DNA from: a bacterium
Lineage (GTDB): Bacteria; Zixibacteria; MSB-5A5; GN15; FEB-12
Reading direction: 5' to 3'
Assembly (NCBI GenBank): GCA_020444475.1
Contig: JAHLKV010000006.1
Span: forward strand, 1 to 64,000
Length of the DNA stretch: 64,000 nucleotides
Both the position numbers and the translations under genes were made by a program. Of this stretch, positions 1 to 7,559 are shown piece after piece. Numbering within the stretch: position 1 is the first letter of the stretch; each line of letters begins with the position of its first letter. Under the pieces are notes generated by a model, which was given only the letters and a program-made list of their open reading frames with translations, was not told where the DNA came from and did no database searches.

Positions 1-108
1 GCGGAGTCGAAGCATGCCCCTGCACAACAACTTCCATGTCAGCACCGGTCGCTCGTCCTGGATCCTTCAAACGTGCGGTAGGCCCACCGCGACCGGAGCT
101 GACCTACA
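1..108. repeat. Type I dyad repeat, copy 1
   Basis: A unit of about 108 bases, nearly identical to 304-411 and (5' truncated) 543-622. Its core 38-103 is a long inverted repeat: GTCAGCACCGGTCGC at 38-52 pairs with GCGACCGGAGCTGAC at 89-103 with a single A:A mismatch. CTAC follows directly at 104-107, the foot expected of an inverted REP-type hairpin. May extend left of the window. Confidence 0.85.
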
Positions 109-126
109 GCCATTCGCGTTGATCGG

Positions 127-242
127 CATGTGACGCCGCCCCCGCCACATCTCTGTAGTTACCGGTAGGTCAGCTCCGTTTGCGAATCATAGCACAGTAC
201 AATTCGAATCCCGCTTCGCCCGCAAACGGTGCTGACATCGGA
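127..242. repeat. Type II dyad repeat, copy 1
   Basis: Left half 127-185 and right half 218-242 both recur at 429-487 and 519-543. GTCAGCTCCGTTTGCG (169-184) pairs with CGCAAACGGTGCTGAC (221-236) with one mismatch at the same arm position as in type I. GTAG at 165-168 precedes the left arm. The outer arm is shared with type I, while the inner arm (GTTTGCG instead of GGTCGC) differs. Confidence 0.85.
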
Positions 243-303
243 CGCACCGTGTACCGTCATGCCACCCCTGCGCCGTCACGCCGCCCCCGCGCCGTCATGC
301 TGA

Positions 304-411
304 GCGGAGTCGAAGCATGCCCCTGCACAACAACTTCCATGTCAGCACCGGTCGCTCGGCCTGGATCCTTCAAACGTGCGGTAGGCTCACCGCGACCGGA
401 GCTGACCTACA
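304..411. repeat. Type I dyad repeat, copy 2
   Basis: Second full-length copy of the unit at 1-108, shifted by 303 bases and differing at only a few positions. Inverted arms are 341-355 and 392-406, with CTAC at 407-410. Confidence 0.85.
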
Positions 412-428
412 AGTCTTCGCCCGAGCGA

Positions 429-543
429 CATGTGACGCCGCCCCCAGCACATCTCTGTGATTACCGGTAGGTCAGCTCCGTTTGCGAGTTATCGGACCGT
501 ACAATTCACATCGGCCATTCCCGCAAACGGTGCTGACATCGGA
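429..543. repeat. Type II dyad repeat, copy 2
   Basis: Second copy of the 127-242 element. Arms are at 471-486 and 522-537, with GTAG at 467-470. The bases between the arms have diverged more than the arms, though a shared GTACAATTC remains in both copies. Confidence 0.85.
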
Positions 544-622
544 ACTTCCATGTCAGCACCGGTCGCTCGGCCTGGATCCTTCAAACGTGCGGTAGGCTCA
601 CCGCGACCGGAGCTGACCTACA
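543..622. repeat. Type I dyad repeat, truncated copy 3
   Basis: Matches 346-411 and the bases just before it, but lacks the first 40 or so bases of the unit. It abuts type II copy 2 directly. Inverted arms are 552-566 and 603-617, so the palindrome itself is complete although the left flank is lost. This suggests the dyad, not the flank, is the conserved unit. Confidence 0.85.
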
Positions 623-784
623 ATACAGCTGCTCCCAATAACCACTTGCGTGAATCCCGGTCAATCCCTATCTTGGATACAAATAAGAACGATTCGTATC
701 TTTGCCCTTCCCGGGAAAAAACGCTCCGATCTGTGCGCCAACGCTTATTCGACCTGCGGCAACCGGGAAAAAATGTAGTATATT

Positions 785-898
785 AGACTCAGCCCCCGTG
801 GCTGTTTCGGGCTTGACTCGCGTACGTCAGCACTCCAAACCGAAACAGCTATTCTACGCGGCCGGCGTCCACCCCCTTCGCCGGCCGCGTTCCTTATT
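785..898 (+). ncRNA. Candidate structured RNA with terminator
   Basis: Seen: a perfect 10-base stem GCTGTTTCGG (801-810) with CCGAAACAGC (840-849). It encloses a small TGAC/GTCA stem (814-817, 826-829) and is followed at once by a 12-base-pair hairpin (856-867 with 879-890) and a T-rich tail. TATATT at 779-784, preceded by TG at 774-775, could be the -10 box; no good -35 is visible. No open frame with a ribosome-binding site occurs inside. It could be a free small RNA, or a terminator-type leader controlling the gene at 968. It matches no riboswitch class I recognise. Confidence 0.4.
856..898 (+). terminator. Strong GC-rich terminator hairpin
   Basis: ACGCGGCCGGCG (856-867) and CGCCGGCCGCGT (879-890) form a perfect 12-base-pair stem with an 11-base loop, followed by TCCTTATT. 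It lies upstream of the gene at 968, so it ends a separate short transcript or acts as an attenuator. Confidence 0.65.
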
Positions 899-967
899 AA
901 TGAAACCCCCGCCCTCTTTCTCTCGTCTTAGAATACCACAGACACAGATTCACGGGAGAGTATGCTT

Positions 968-1579
968 ATGAAGCCCAAACGACTGATAATGCTCGCGTTC
1001 GCCTTGATGCTGGCCGCTGCGTTTGTCGCGGCGCCCGCCTGGGCCGTCGACGAAGAGCGCGACCACTATTCCGGCGACCACAAGATCACTATTCGCTCCG
1101 ACAGTTACCCGGCCGAAGGGGTTAATTTCGATTTCGAAGATGGCACCATCTACATCACCAACCGCTTCGCTCGCGGCGACGAAGTTGAGATTACCCGCGA
1201 ACACGACCTTTTCGTCAACGGCGAGAAGATCGAGCTGACCAAAGACCAGGCCCTCCTGGTGAGTGATTTCTACGAAGGCACCTACGACATTCTTGACCGG
1301 GCCAAAGAGATCGGAATCGAGGGTGCTAAGGTCGGCGCCGAGGGCGCCAAGGTCGGACTGCAGGCGGTGCACGGCGTGCTGAAGGCGATGTTCACCAGCT
1401 ATACGTTCGACGAGATGGAAGAAGATATCGAGCGGGCCGCGGAGAAGGTCGAAGCCAAAGCTGAGCGGCTCGAAGTACAGGCGGAGGATATCGAGACCAT
1501 GGCTGATCGGGTCGAGGGACTCTACGAAGATATGTTCGATGAGATCCCGGCGCTTCGCGAACTTGAGTGGAGACGTTGA
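968..1579 (+). CDS. Exported YggN-like (DUF2884-like) protein
   Basis: About 203 residues. The first 26 form a clear signal peptide (Lys/Arg head, hydrophobic core, AWA cleavage site), so the protein should be periplasmic. The mature N-terminal part contains DLFVNGEKIELTKDQALL, resembling the segment seen in YggN/DUF2884 proteins. Then come a Gly/Ala-rich helix (EGAKVGAEGAKVG) and a strongly charged, probably coiled-coil tail rich in Glu and Lys. I chose ATG 968 over ATG 962 because GGGAGAG at 954-960 is better spaced from 968. It precedes a bidirectional terminator and is monocistronic. Function is unknown; the family name is a resemblance, not a proof. Confidence 0.6.
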   Translation: MKPKRLIMLAFALMLAAAFVAAPAWAVDEERDHYSGDHKITIRSDSYPAEGVNFDFEDGTIYITNRFARGDEVEITREHDLFVNGEKIELTKDQALLVSDFYEGTYDILDRAKEIGIEGAKVGAEGAKVGLQAVHGVLKAMFTSYTFDEMEEDIERAAEKVEAKAERLEVQAEDIETMADRVEGLYEDMFDEIPALRELEWRR

Positions 1580-1608
1580 TCCCGATCCGCTCGCTACGGG
1601 CAGACTGC

Positions 1609-1642
1609 AAAACCCGCCGCACTCCGGCGGGTTTTGTGTTTT
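1609..1642. terminator. Bidirectional terminator between convergent genes
   Basis: AAAACCCGCCG and CGGCGGGTTTT form an A-flanked, T-flanked hairpin, so it can serve the plus-strand gene ending at 1579 and the minus-strand gene whose stop lies at 1641-1643. Confidence 0.9.
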
Positions 1643-2630
1643 AGTAACCCGAAGGGAGCTTGTCGTTTTCGCCCAGGCGCGCCAGCCAGTTTTGGGTGCC
1701 GACCGACTCGGCATAGGTCATCACGCGACGAAATCCATCGCCGTACACCGGGTCTTCATCGGCCAGCAGCGACTCGACCACGTACTCGGTCTCTTCGCCG
1801 GGATAGTTCAGCAGCACCAGGAAGGCAGCGTAGTTGCAGGAACCTTCGCTGAAGGTCGGGTCGTTCTCCATCTGGCCGTGCTTGTACTGCCAGACATGGG
1901 TCAGCTCGTGGGCGAGCGTGGCCACCGCATGCAGACGCGGCATGCCGGTCAGCAGGTAGACATCGGTTTTGCTCTCTTTGATGGCGCCGAAGAAGGTCGA
2001 CTTCTCGCGGTAGTCGACGTAGCCGCGAAGGTTATGCGACTGCTTGCCGAACTTCGACTGCATCTGCACCAGGTCGATCAGGTGCAGGTCGATTTGTGAC
2101 TGGTCGACCACGATTCCGATCTCGGCGAGAAACGCCGCCACTTCGTCCATGACTTCTGCGGCCTCGGAGTCATACGACACCGCCGTTTCGACACAAAGTC
2201 CGCAGATATGGCGACCGTCGCGATACGTCTCACCGCCCCACGTCAGGTGATCGGAGATGTACCGCCCGCAGTACTTGCACTGCGTGGCGTCGCGCTGATG
2301 ACGGGGATGATAGGCATTACCCCAGTGATCGACCAGGTACTCGCCGTTGATGATGTCCCCGCAGTGGGCGCAGCGCAGCGCGATATTGCGCTCGTAGCAG
2401 TTGGTGTGGTAGGCCAGACCGTCGAACATGGTATAGCCGCCGGTAATCGGCCGCCGGCAATACGCGCAGGTGAAATGGTCCGGGTGATAGCAGACGCCGT
2501 CGACCTCCACCCGCGCACCTTCGATCACGCCCCCGCATTGCTGACAAACCCTCTCACCTGCCTGAACAGGGAGGACCGATACGAGAATTAGCAGGGCAAG
2601 CAGAGCAAAAATCGCGGAACGGGGAGACAT
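1641..2630 (-). CDS. Secreted LIM-domain / DA1-like metallopeptidase
   Basis: About 329 residues. A signal peptide (SAIFALLALLILVSV, QAG) is followed by Cys/His zinc-finger modules of LIM type: CQQCGG, HFTCAYC, CAHCGD and CKYCGR, with spaced His and Cys ligands. A linker leads to a C-terminal peptidase region with LAHELTHVW, an HExxH zinc site, and a later SEGSCNYAAF that could hold a third ligand. This is the layout of plant DA1 (LIM plus HEMxH peptidase), here in an exported bacterial version. The start at 2630 was chosen because AGGATGG sits 8 bases upstream; longer in-frame starts would spoil the signal peptide. Substrate unknown. Convergent with its neighbour and apparently monocistronic. 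Confidence 0.8.
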   Translation of the reverse strand: MSPRSAIFALLALLILVSVLPVQAGERVCQQCGGVIEGARVEVDGVCYHPDHFTCAYCRRPITGGYTMFDGLAYHTNCYERNIALRCAHCGDIINGEYLVDHWGNAYHPRHQRDATQCKYCGRYISDHLTWGGETYRDGRHICGLCVETAVSYDSEAAEVMDEVAAFLAEIGIVVDQSQIDLHLIDLVQMQSKFGKQSHNLRGYVDYREKSTFFGAIKESKTDVYLLTGMPRLHAVATLAHELTHVWQYKHGQMENDPTFSEGSCNYAAFLVLLNYPGEETEYVVESLLADEDPVYGDGFRRVMTYAESVGTQNWLARLGENDKLPSGY

Positions 2631-2702
2631 AGCGAAGACCATCCTGTGCTTCAGGTTGCGGGCAACAGGCGCCCGGATCATGAGTACAGTCAGGTTATCG
2701 GC

Positions 2703-3128
2703 TCAGAAGGTTCGGGATTCAAGCCAGGCACGAACTTTGGCCGCAATTTCGTCCCGAACCCTTCGAAATTCAGCGAGAATCTCTTCGTCGGTTCCCGTTG
2801 CGTCCGCCGGATCATCAAACGGCCAGTGCAGCCGCTTTCCGGCGCCGGGGAAGACGGGACATTTCTCGTTGGCGTTATCGCAAACCGTGATGACGAAATC
2901 GAAGCTGTCTTTGAGGTACTTCTCAAGATGGTCGGATGTATGAGAGGAGATATCGATACCGAGTTCGTTCATAACCGTCACGGCACGGGGATTGACGCCT
3001 TTGGGATCCAACCCGGCTGAGAAGCTGTCGACGGAACCTTCGCCGAAGTATCGAAAGAGTCCTTCGGCCATTTGCGACCGACAGGAATTTCCGGTGCAGA
3101 GGATAAGAATGCGGAGTTTCTCAGGCAT
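2703..3128 (-). CDS. arsC: Arsenate reductase, low-MW phosphatase type
   Basis: 141 residues. Reduces arsenate to arsenite in the cytoplasm. The N-terminus ILILCTGNSCRSQMAEGL holds the CX5R phosphatase loop of the thioredoxin-coupled ArsC family; other Cys residues near residue 90 (VCDNANEKCPVF) supply the relay thiols, and WPFDDPADATG is the general-acid loop. Family length is 130-140. It is the last gene of the minus-strand arsR-acr3-arsC operon, starting 3 bases after the acr3 stop, so it probably depends on translational coupling. Arsenite made here is the substrate of the Acr3 pump encoded just upstream. Confidence 0.93.
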   Translation of the reverse strand: MPEKLRILILCTGNSCRSQMAEGLFRYFGEGSVDSFSAGLDPKGVNPRAVTVMNELGIDISSHTSDHLEKYLKDSFDFVITVCDNANEKCPVFPGAGKRLHWPFDDPADATGTDEEILAEFRRVRDEIAAKVRAWLESRTF

Positions 3129-3131
3129 GGC

Positions 3132-4244
3132 TCAAACCGCCTTTCTATGGGTAAACCAGTGCTGTGTCCTGAGGCAGATTCGAACCAGCAGCAGCATCAC
3201 GGGCACCTCGATCAGCACCCCGACAACAGTCGCCATCGCCGCCCCCGAACCGAGTCCAAACAGCACGACCGCGGTCGCGATGGCGACCTCGAAATGATTC
3301 GAGGCGCCGATCATCGCGGCCGGAGCGGCGTCTTCGTATTTGAGTTTCAGCAGCTTTGCCGCGAGATACCCGATGATGAAGATGACCACCGTCTGGATGA
3401 ACAGAGGGACGGCAATCAGGGCGATATCGTACGGCTGATTAATGAGCACCTCGCCTTTCAACGCAAACAGCACCACCAGCGTCACCAGCAACGCGGTGAT
3501 CGCAATCGGTGTCAGCGACGGCAGGAAGCGGCTTTCGAAGAACGCTTCGCCTTTCCGGGCGATGATCTGCTTGCGGGCAACATAGCCGCTCAACAGCGGG
3601 AGGCCGACATAGATAAGCACTGAGAGGAGGATCGTCTCCCAGGGGATCGGGAGATCGTTGACGGCGAGAAGGAACTTGCCGAGCGGCGCATAGAGAAAAA
3701 GCATGATCAGCGAGTTAACCCCGACCATGACCAGTGTGAGGGCATCGTTGCCTCTGGCGAGATAACCCCACACCAGCACCATCGCCGTGCACGGCGCGAT
3801 GCCGAGCAGGATGGCGCCCGCGATATAAGAGCGATAGACCGGCACCTGTTCGCCCAGCAGCAGCTCCGTACCGCCGATCAAGTCGCGGAACAGCACTCCC
3901 AGAAACAGATAGGCGATCGCATACATCGTAAACGGTTTGATCAGCCAGTTGATGACCAGCGTGAGCGCCACCGGCCTGGCGTTGGTGGCCGCCGCCCGGA
4001 CCCGGCTGAAGTCGATCTTGGTCATGATTGGAAACATCATGAAAAACAAACAGACCGCCACGGGCAGAGAGACCTGTGCGTATGACAGCCGGTCCAACAG
4101 ACCTGAGACATCCGGCCAGAGCCAGCCGATCAGGGTCCCGACCGCGATTGCAAGAAAGACCCACAAGGACAGGTAACGTTCGAAAAACGACAGGGGACGA
4201 AGCGGCGGTGTTTCGATCCCCGAGGCGGACATCGATTTCAGCAC
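3132..4244 (-). CDS. acr3: Arsenite efflux permease, Acr3 family
   Basis: 370 residues with about ten hydrophobic helices. Exports arsenite across the inner membrane. The conserved [18 protein letters not shown] segment with its essential Cys is present, as is the late [11 protein letters not shown] motif typical of Acr3. It starts with GTG at 4244, supported by GGAGA 9 bases upstream. This overlaps the end of arsR by 7 bases; ATG 4232 is an alternative. Middle gene of the ars operon. The family is distinct from ArsB. Confidence 0.93.
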   Translation of the reverse strand: MLKSMSASGIETPPLRPLSFFERYLSLWVFLAIAVGTLIGWLWPDVSGLLDRLSYAQVSLPVAVCLFFMMFPIMTKIDFSRVRAAATNARPVALTLVINWLIKPFTMYAIAYLFLGVLFRDLIGGTELLLGEQVPVYRSYIAGAILLGIAPCTAMVLVWGYLARGNDALTLVMVGVNSLIMLFLYAPLGKFLLAVNDLPIPWETILLSVLIYVGLPLLSGYVARKQIIARKGEAFFESRFLPSLTPIAITALLVTLVVLFALKGEVLINQPYDIALIAVPLFIQTVVIFIIGYLAAKLLKLKYEDAAPAAMIGASNHFEVAIATAVVLFGLGSGAAMATVVGVLIEVPVMLLLVRICLRTQHWFTHRKAV

Positions 4245-4576
4245 TTTGACATGTCTCCACGCATGGTGAGTTTGATCAGATCACTCTGGTACGGCTCCCG
4301 GACCGAGATGGCAGCGAAGAACTGGCGAAGTTCCTCGATCGGGGACCCCGATTCCAGCGAATAGTGCACCCACTTGCCCTGTCGGTTATCCGACACCACC
4401 CCGGCCGACTTCAGAATCCCCATGTGGCGGGAGACCGTCGACTGGGGAAGCGACAGCACCTCGGTGAGGTCGCAAACACACATCTCGCGGCGAGTCAACA
4501 GAATGACGATTCTCAGCCGGGTTGGGTCGGCCAGGGCCTTAAACAGGGCGTGCTCGGTGGCAAGATTCATATTCAT
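4238..4576 (-). CDS. arsR: Arsenite-responsive ArsR/SmtB repressor
   Basis: 112 residues, winged helix. The sensing helix reads EMCVCDL, the CxC pair that binds As(III) in classical Ars[20 protein letters not shown] is the recognition helix region and [10 protein letters not shown] the wing. It heads the operon and should repress it by binding the palindrome that covers its own start (4571-4600). There is no Shine-Dalgarno before ATG 4576, and the -10 box ends 7 bases earlier, so the mRNA is probably leaderless. A second in-frame ATG at 4570 is possible. Confidence 0.92.
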   Translation of the reverse strand: MNMNLATEHALFKALADPTRLRIVILLTRREMCVCDLTEVLSLPQSTVSRHMGILKSAGVVSDNRQGKWVHYSLESGSPIEELRQFFAAISVREPYQSDLIKLTMRGDMSKC

Positions 4577-4612
4577 ATATCCGAATATATGGATATGAAT
4601 CTGATTTGTCCA
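4571..4612 (-). promoter_or_regulatory. arsR promoter and ArsR operator
   Basis: On the minus strand TGGACA (plus 4607-4612), 17 bases, TATATT (plus 4584-4589). A palindrome ATTCATAT (4571-4578) / ATATGAAT (4593-4600) spans the -10 box and the start codon, with an inner CATATAT / ATATATG pair (4574-4580, 4585-4591). AT-rich dyads of this kind are usual ArsR sites. Repressor bound here would block both polymerase and the transcript start. Confidence 0.75.
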
Positions 4613-4909
4613 GCAGTGTTTTGATCTGTGTGCTGTCGGATTGTATTGGCGAATGGGGCCAAAAAGGTTATATTCGTAGCACTTGGAGCGTATCGGTTTG
4701 TGCGGGCGTCGGATAGTGGGGATTTTGTCCGGCCCCGGAGTCGATTTATGGAACCCCGATTTAAGTGATCGTGTTTAAGACTACAGAGTCGTCAGAAGGG
4801 CATAAATGGACCCAATAAGTCCAACCTTGTCTTTCGCCTGCCGATTACATACCAAAGGAATAGTAAAGTTCATCGATAGAGACAGCAGACACGCGATTTA
4901 AAGGAGTCC
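4577..4909. other. Divergent intergenic region, ars / HMA protein
   Basis: 333 bases with no gene. The left end carries the ars promoter/operator. On the plus strand TTGGCG (4646-4651), 17 bases, TATATT (4669-4674) is a possible promoter for the HMA-protein gene, which would give a leader of about 230 bases. No obvious riboswitch fold or ArsR-like palindrome was found in that leader. Confidence 0.5.
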
Positions 4910-4912
4910 ATG

Positions 4913-5710
4913 ATGAAGAAGATGTCACTTTTTGCTATTGCAGCTTTTGCGTTTTTGGCGTTCGCCATGATGCCGGCCGCCAGTTTCGCCGACGGTTGTC
5001 AGAAGTCCACCAAGACGAGTGCCAAGTCCGAGTGTACGTCGAAGACCGACGCGACCAAGGCCAGTGCCAAGACTGACTGCGCTTCCAAGACGACCGCAAC
5101 CCAAGCCAATGCCAAGGACAACTGCGACCCGGCTGCCTGCGCTGAGCTCGTAGCGGCCGGCAAGTGTGATCCGTCGGCCTGCGCCACCAAAGCCACCTCG
5201 GCTTCGGCCAACACTGAAGCTACGGCCACCATGGTTGGCAGCAAGTCTTCGTGTGGCGCCAGCGCCACGAAGGCTGCCGACAAGTCCGCTTGCACTGCCT
5301 CGAAGACCGACGCCACGACCGCTTCGGCCGATGCCGACATGGCCGGTTACGCGCTGGTCAGCATGAGCGTCAAAGGTATGACCTGCGGTGGTTGCGAGAA
5401 GTCCGTCACGGCCGCTCTCGAGCAGGTTGATGGTGTCGTGAAGGTGAAGAAGGTTTGCTCGAGCGAGGGCGTTGCCCTGGTCTATGTCGACAAGGCCAAG
5501 ATGAAAGACGACGCGATGCTCACCAAAGCGGTTGCCAACAAGGGTTTCTCCGCCGAGGTCGTCCCGGCTGTCTCGAAGATGTCTGAAGCTTCGGTGACCA
5601 AGACCGGCGCCGATGCCTGCAGCAAGACCTGCACCGCTGCCGAGAAGGCCGCTTGTGAAGGCACAAAGAAGACTGCCGAAACCAAGATGACGGCTGCCGG
5701 CACCAACTAA
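4913..5710 (+). CDS. Exported Cys-rich protein with HMA metal-binding domain
   Basis: 265 residues. Signal peptide (AIAAFAFLAFAMMPAASFA), then about 115 residues of low complexity: Lys-Thr-Ser-Ala blocks with a Cys every 8-12 residues and a duplicated CDPAAC / CDPSAC. A heavy-metal-associated domain follows (VSMSVKGMTCGGCEKSV, CxxC ligands), and the tail is Lys/Thr/Ala-rich with more Cys. Probably binds Cu(I), Hg(II) or As(III) in the envelope; this is inferred from the HMA fold and from lying divergent to the ars operon. ATG 4913 is 6 bases from AAGGAG (4901-4906); ATG 4910 is possible. Followed by a strong terminator, so monocistronic. Confidence 0.75.
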   Translation: MKKMSLFAIAAFAFLAFAMMPAASFADGCQKSTKTSAKSECTSKTDATKASAKTDCASKTTATQANAKDNCDPAACAELVAAGKCDPSACATKATSASANTEATATMVGSKSSCGASATKAADKSACTASKTDATTASADADMAGYALVSMSVKGMTCGGCEKSVTAALEQVDGVVKVKKVCSSEGVALVYVDKAKMKDDAMLTKAVANKGFSAEVVPAVSKMSEASVTKTGADACSKTCTAAEKAACEGTKKTAETKMTAAGTN

Positions 5711-5733
5711 GCCGTGCATTCGATGATTACTCC

Positions 5734-5766
5734 GAAGGCGGACCCGTCAGGTCCGCCTTCTTTTTT
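5734..5766 (+). terminator. Rho-independent terminator
   Basis: GAAGGCGGAC (5734-5743) and GTCCGCCTTC (5751-5760) with a 7-base loop, followed by six T. Ends the HMA-protein transcript. Confidence 0.95.
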
Positions 5767-5929
5767 CGTCCGTCGGTTTTGGTCGTTCCTCTCCCGGAGG
5801 CGTACAACGTCTGAATCGTATCGTGCTTGCGTGATAATCGAAAATGGGCTACCGTAAGGCGCAGGCAGAAAACGCCCGATATTGGACACTATCGAGAAGA
5901 AGACCGTCTGTTTCCCGGGACGTTACCCG

Positions 5930-6895
5930 ATGAAGTACCTTCGACTGACAGCATTGTTTCTGAGCCTCATGCTGGTTGCCGCATCCGTACGAGCGGCCAA
6001 ATACGCAGGCGACGCGTTTTCGCTTGGTGTGGGTGGCCGCGGACTCGCGATGGGCGGGGCTGTTATAGCCGGCCCGTTCGACGCGACGGCCGCCTACTGG
6101 AATCCGGCGGGGATGAACCTGCTCGACGGTCGCTATGTGGGCGCCATGCACGCCGAGACGTTTGGATCGCTGCTCAATCACGACTATCTCAGTTATATCG
6201 ACGCCCGCCCGAACGAGCAGGGAAGACTTCAGGCCTTCGGTTTCTACGTCTATTATCTCGGTGGTGGAGGAATCAAGATAACGCAGCTCAATGAATTCGA
6301 CCGTCCCGAGGTAATCCGTGAGGAATCACACGGCGACTTTCTGTTCTCCGCTGCGCTTTCCGGGAAGCTGTGGAGCAAGGTCGATTTCGGTCTTACCGGC
6401 AAAATCATCTATCGGGATATCGGGACCGAGTCGGGCTATGGTCTCACGATGGATGCCGGCGCGCTTTACCAGGCCTATCCGTTTGCTCGCATCGGCGTGA
6501 CCGTCACGGATATCACCACCGGCTTCATTCGCTACTCCGGCAAGACGTTTGACTCCGGCGCCAACACGGAGTCGATCTATCCGACGGTGAAGCCCGGGCT
6601 GATGCTGGAGCACACCATCTCGGACTTCACGGGACGGTTCGCGATGAGCGGTGACATCAAGTTCGAGGGAATCAAATACGGTGCGCAGTACTGGCAGGGA
6701 AATATCTCACTCGACACCCACTACGGCTGGGAGATCGGCTGGCGGGAGATGGTGTTCGGTCGGGCCGGGTTTGATATCGGACGGTTCACCGCCGGCGGGG
6801 GCGTGAATATTCGCGATATCGCGGTCGATTTCGCTTACCTGCATGATGATGCGCTCGACGAAACTTTCCGCGTCAGCGCCGGCTATCGCTTCTAG
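5930..6895 (+). CDS. PorV/UPF0164-like outer-membrane barrel
   Basis: 321 residues. Signal peptide to VRAAKYAG, then the hallmark opening of the PorV/PorQ-like group: GVGGRGLAMGGAVIAG followed by ATAAYWNPAGM. The rest alternates hydrophobic and polar residues as in beta strands and ends with the aromatic strand FRVSAGYRF, typical of an outer-membrane C-terminus. PorV-like proteins help move or anchor surface proteins in type IX secretion, but orphan homologues are common and no T9SS gene is visible here. Start 5930 gives a clean signal peptide; the longer in-frame start at 5882 does not. Confidence 0.75.
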   Translation: MKYLRLTALFLSLMLVAASVRAAKYAGDAFSLGVGGRGLAMGGAVIAGPFDATAAYWNPAGMNLLDGRYVGAMHAETFGSLLNHDYLSYIDARPNEQGRLQAFGFYVYYLGGGGIKITQLNEFDRPEVIREESHGDFLFSAALSGKLWSKVDFGLTGKIIYRDIGTESGYGLTMDAGALYQAYPFARIGVTVTDITTGFIRYSGKTFDSGANTESIYPTVKPGLMLEHTISDFTGRFAMSGDIKFEGIKYGAQYWQGNISLDTHYGWEIGWREMVFGRAGFDIGRFTAGGGVNIRDIAVDFAYLHDDALDETFRVSAGYRF

Positions 6896-6898
6896 TAC

Positions 6899-7447
6899 TT
6901 ACTGCTTGTCGGCGCGTTCGTAGTCGAGCCGCCACTGTATCTTCCAGCTCTCACCACCGTCATTGGAGCGCTCCCAGAACCAGATGAAACTGCTGTCGGT
7001 GATCTCCGTGAAACGCATCCGCTGGATATAGCTCGATTCTCCCTCTCCGACCGTGCGCGCCAGGGTCATCACGCCGTCGACGAATTCACCCGTGAAGTCC
7101 ATATAGCTGCCGTTGTTGTCAACCCAGGTCTGCCGCCATTGGCCGATCTCGGTGTCGAATACGGAGAGCGATCGTCCGACCAGGCCGATCGAAGAGCCGT
7201 CGAAATTCTCCTCGATCACGCATCCGCCCAGCACTTTCGTGATAGTGTTGCGCACGGTGTAGGGGACGTCGACTCCATTGGAGTCCTGATAGGATGAATG
7301 GCAGTTCCACTCGCCAAGCCAGAAGTCGAATTGCGAGGCTTCCGGAGTGCCGCACGCCGATGGCGCCTGACCGGAATCACTTTGGGCAGCGACAAGGCTC
7401 GTCATGCCGAGCAGGCACACGGCGAGCATCAGTATTCTATACGTCAT
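6899..7447 (-). CDS. Exported lipocalin-like DUF1579-type protein
   Basis: 182 residues. Signal peptide (ILMLAVCLLGMTSLVAAQ), then FDFWLGEWNC, the opening motif of DUF1579-like proteins with a predicted beta-barrel fold. WRQTWVDNNGSYMDF and a closing ESWKIQWRLDYER strand fit the same family. Function of the family is not established. GGAGGA lies 7 bases before the ATG at 7447. Convergent with the PorV-like gene, the two stops being 3 bases apart. Confidence 0.65.
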   Translation of the reverse strand: MTYRILMLAVCLLGMTSLVAAQSDSGQAPSACGTPEASQFDFWLGEWNCHSSYQDSNGVDVPYTVRNTITKVLGGCVIEENFDGSSIGLVGRSLSVFDTEIGQWRQTWVDNNGSYMDFTGEFVDGVMTLARTVGEGESSYIQRMRFTEITDSSFIWFWERSNDGGESWKIQWRLDYERADKQ

Positions 7448-7559
7448 TGGAGTCCTCCGTGGTCGGGGTGATAGAGGAGAGCGCCTCGCCGGTTCACTCG
7501 TATTGAACGACGAACCGGCGTGGACGAATGCTCAATGGACGACGCAGGTTTCTCGCCGG

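Larger units (their letters stand above)
1..961. other. Gene-free repeat field at window start
   Basis: No credible coding sequence: open frames here run through repeated palindromes and have no ribosome-binding sites. Positions 1-622 hold two interleaved dyad element families (listed separately), 295-320 a short linker palindrome (CATGCT at 296-301, AGCATG at 314-319), and 785-898 a candidate structured RNA. Bases 623-784 show nothing further except an AT-rich TATATT at 779-784. The repeat field is cut by the window edge. Confidence 0.8.

Noticed and set aside
1..622. CRISPR array
   Set aside because: Repeats are long dyads in two alternating types with only 2-3 copies; the intervening sequences are themselves repeats, and no cas genes are present.
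180..971. Short plus-strand frames of 89-109 codons in the repeat field
   Set aside because: They translate the repeats, share stretches only because the DNA is repeated, and lack ribosome-binding sites.
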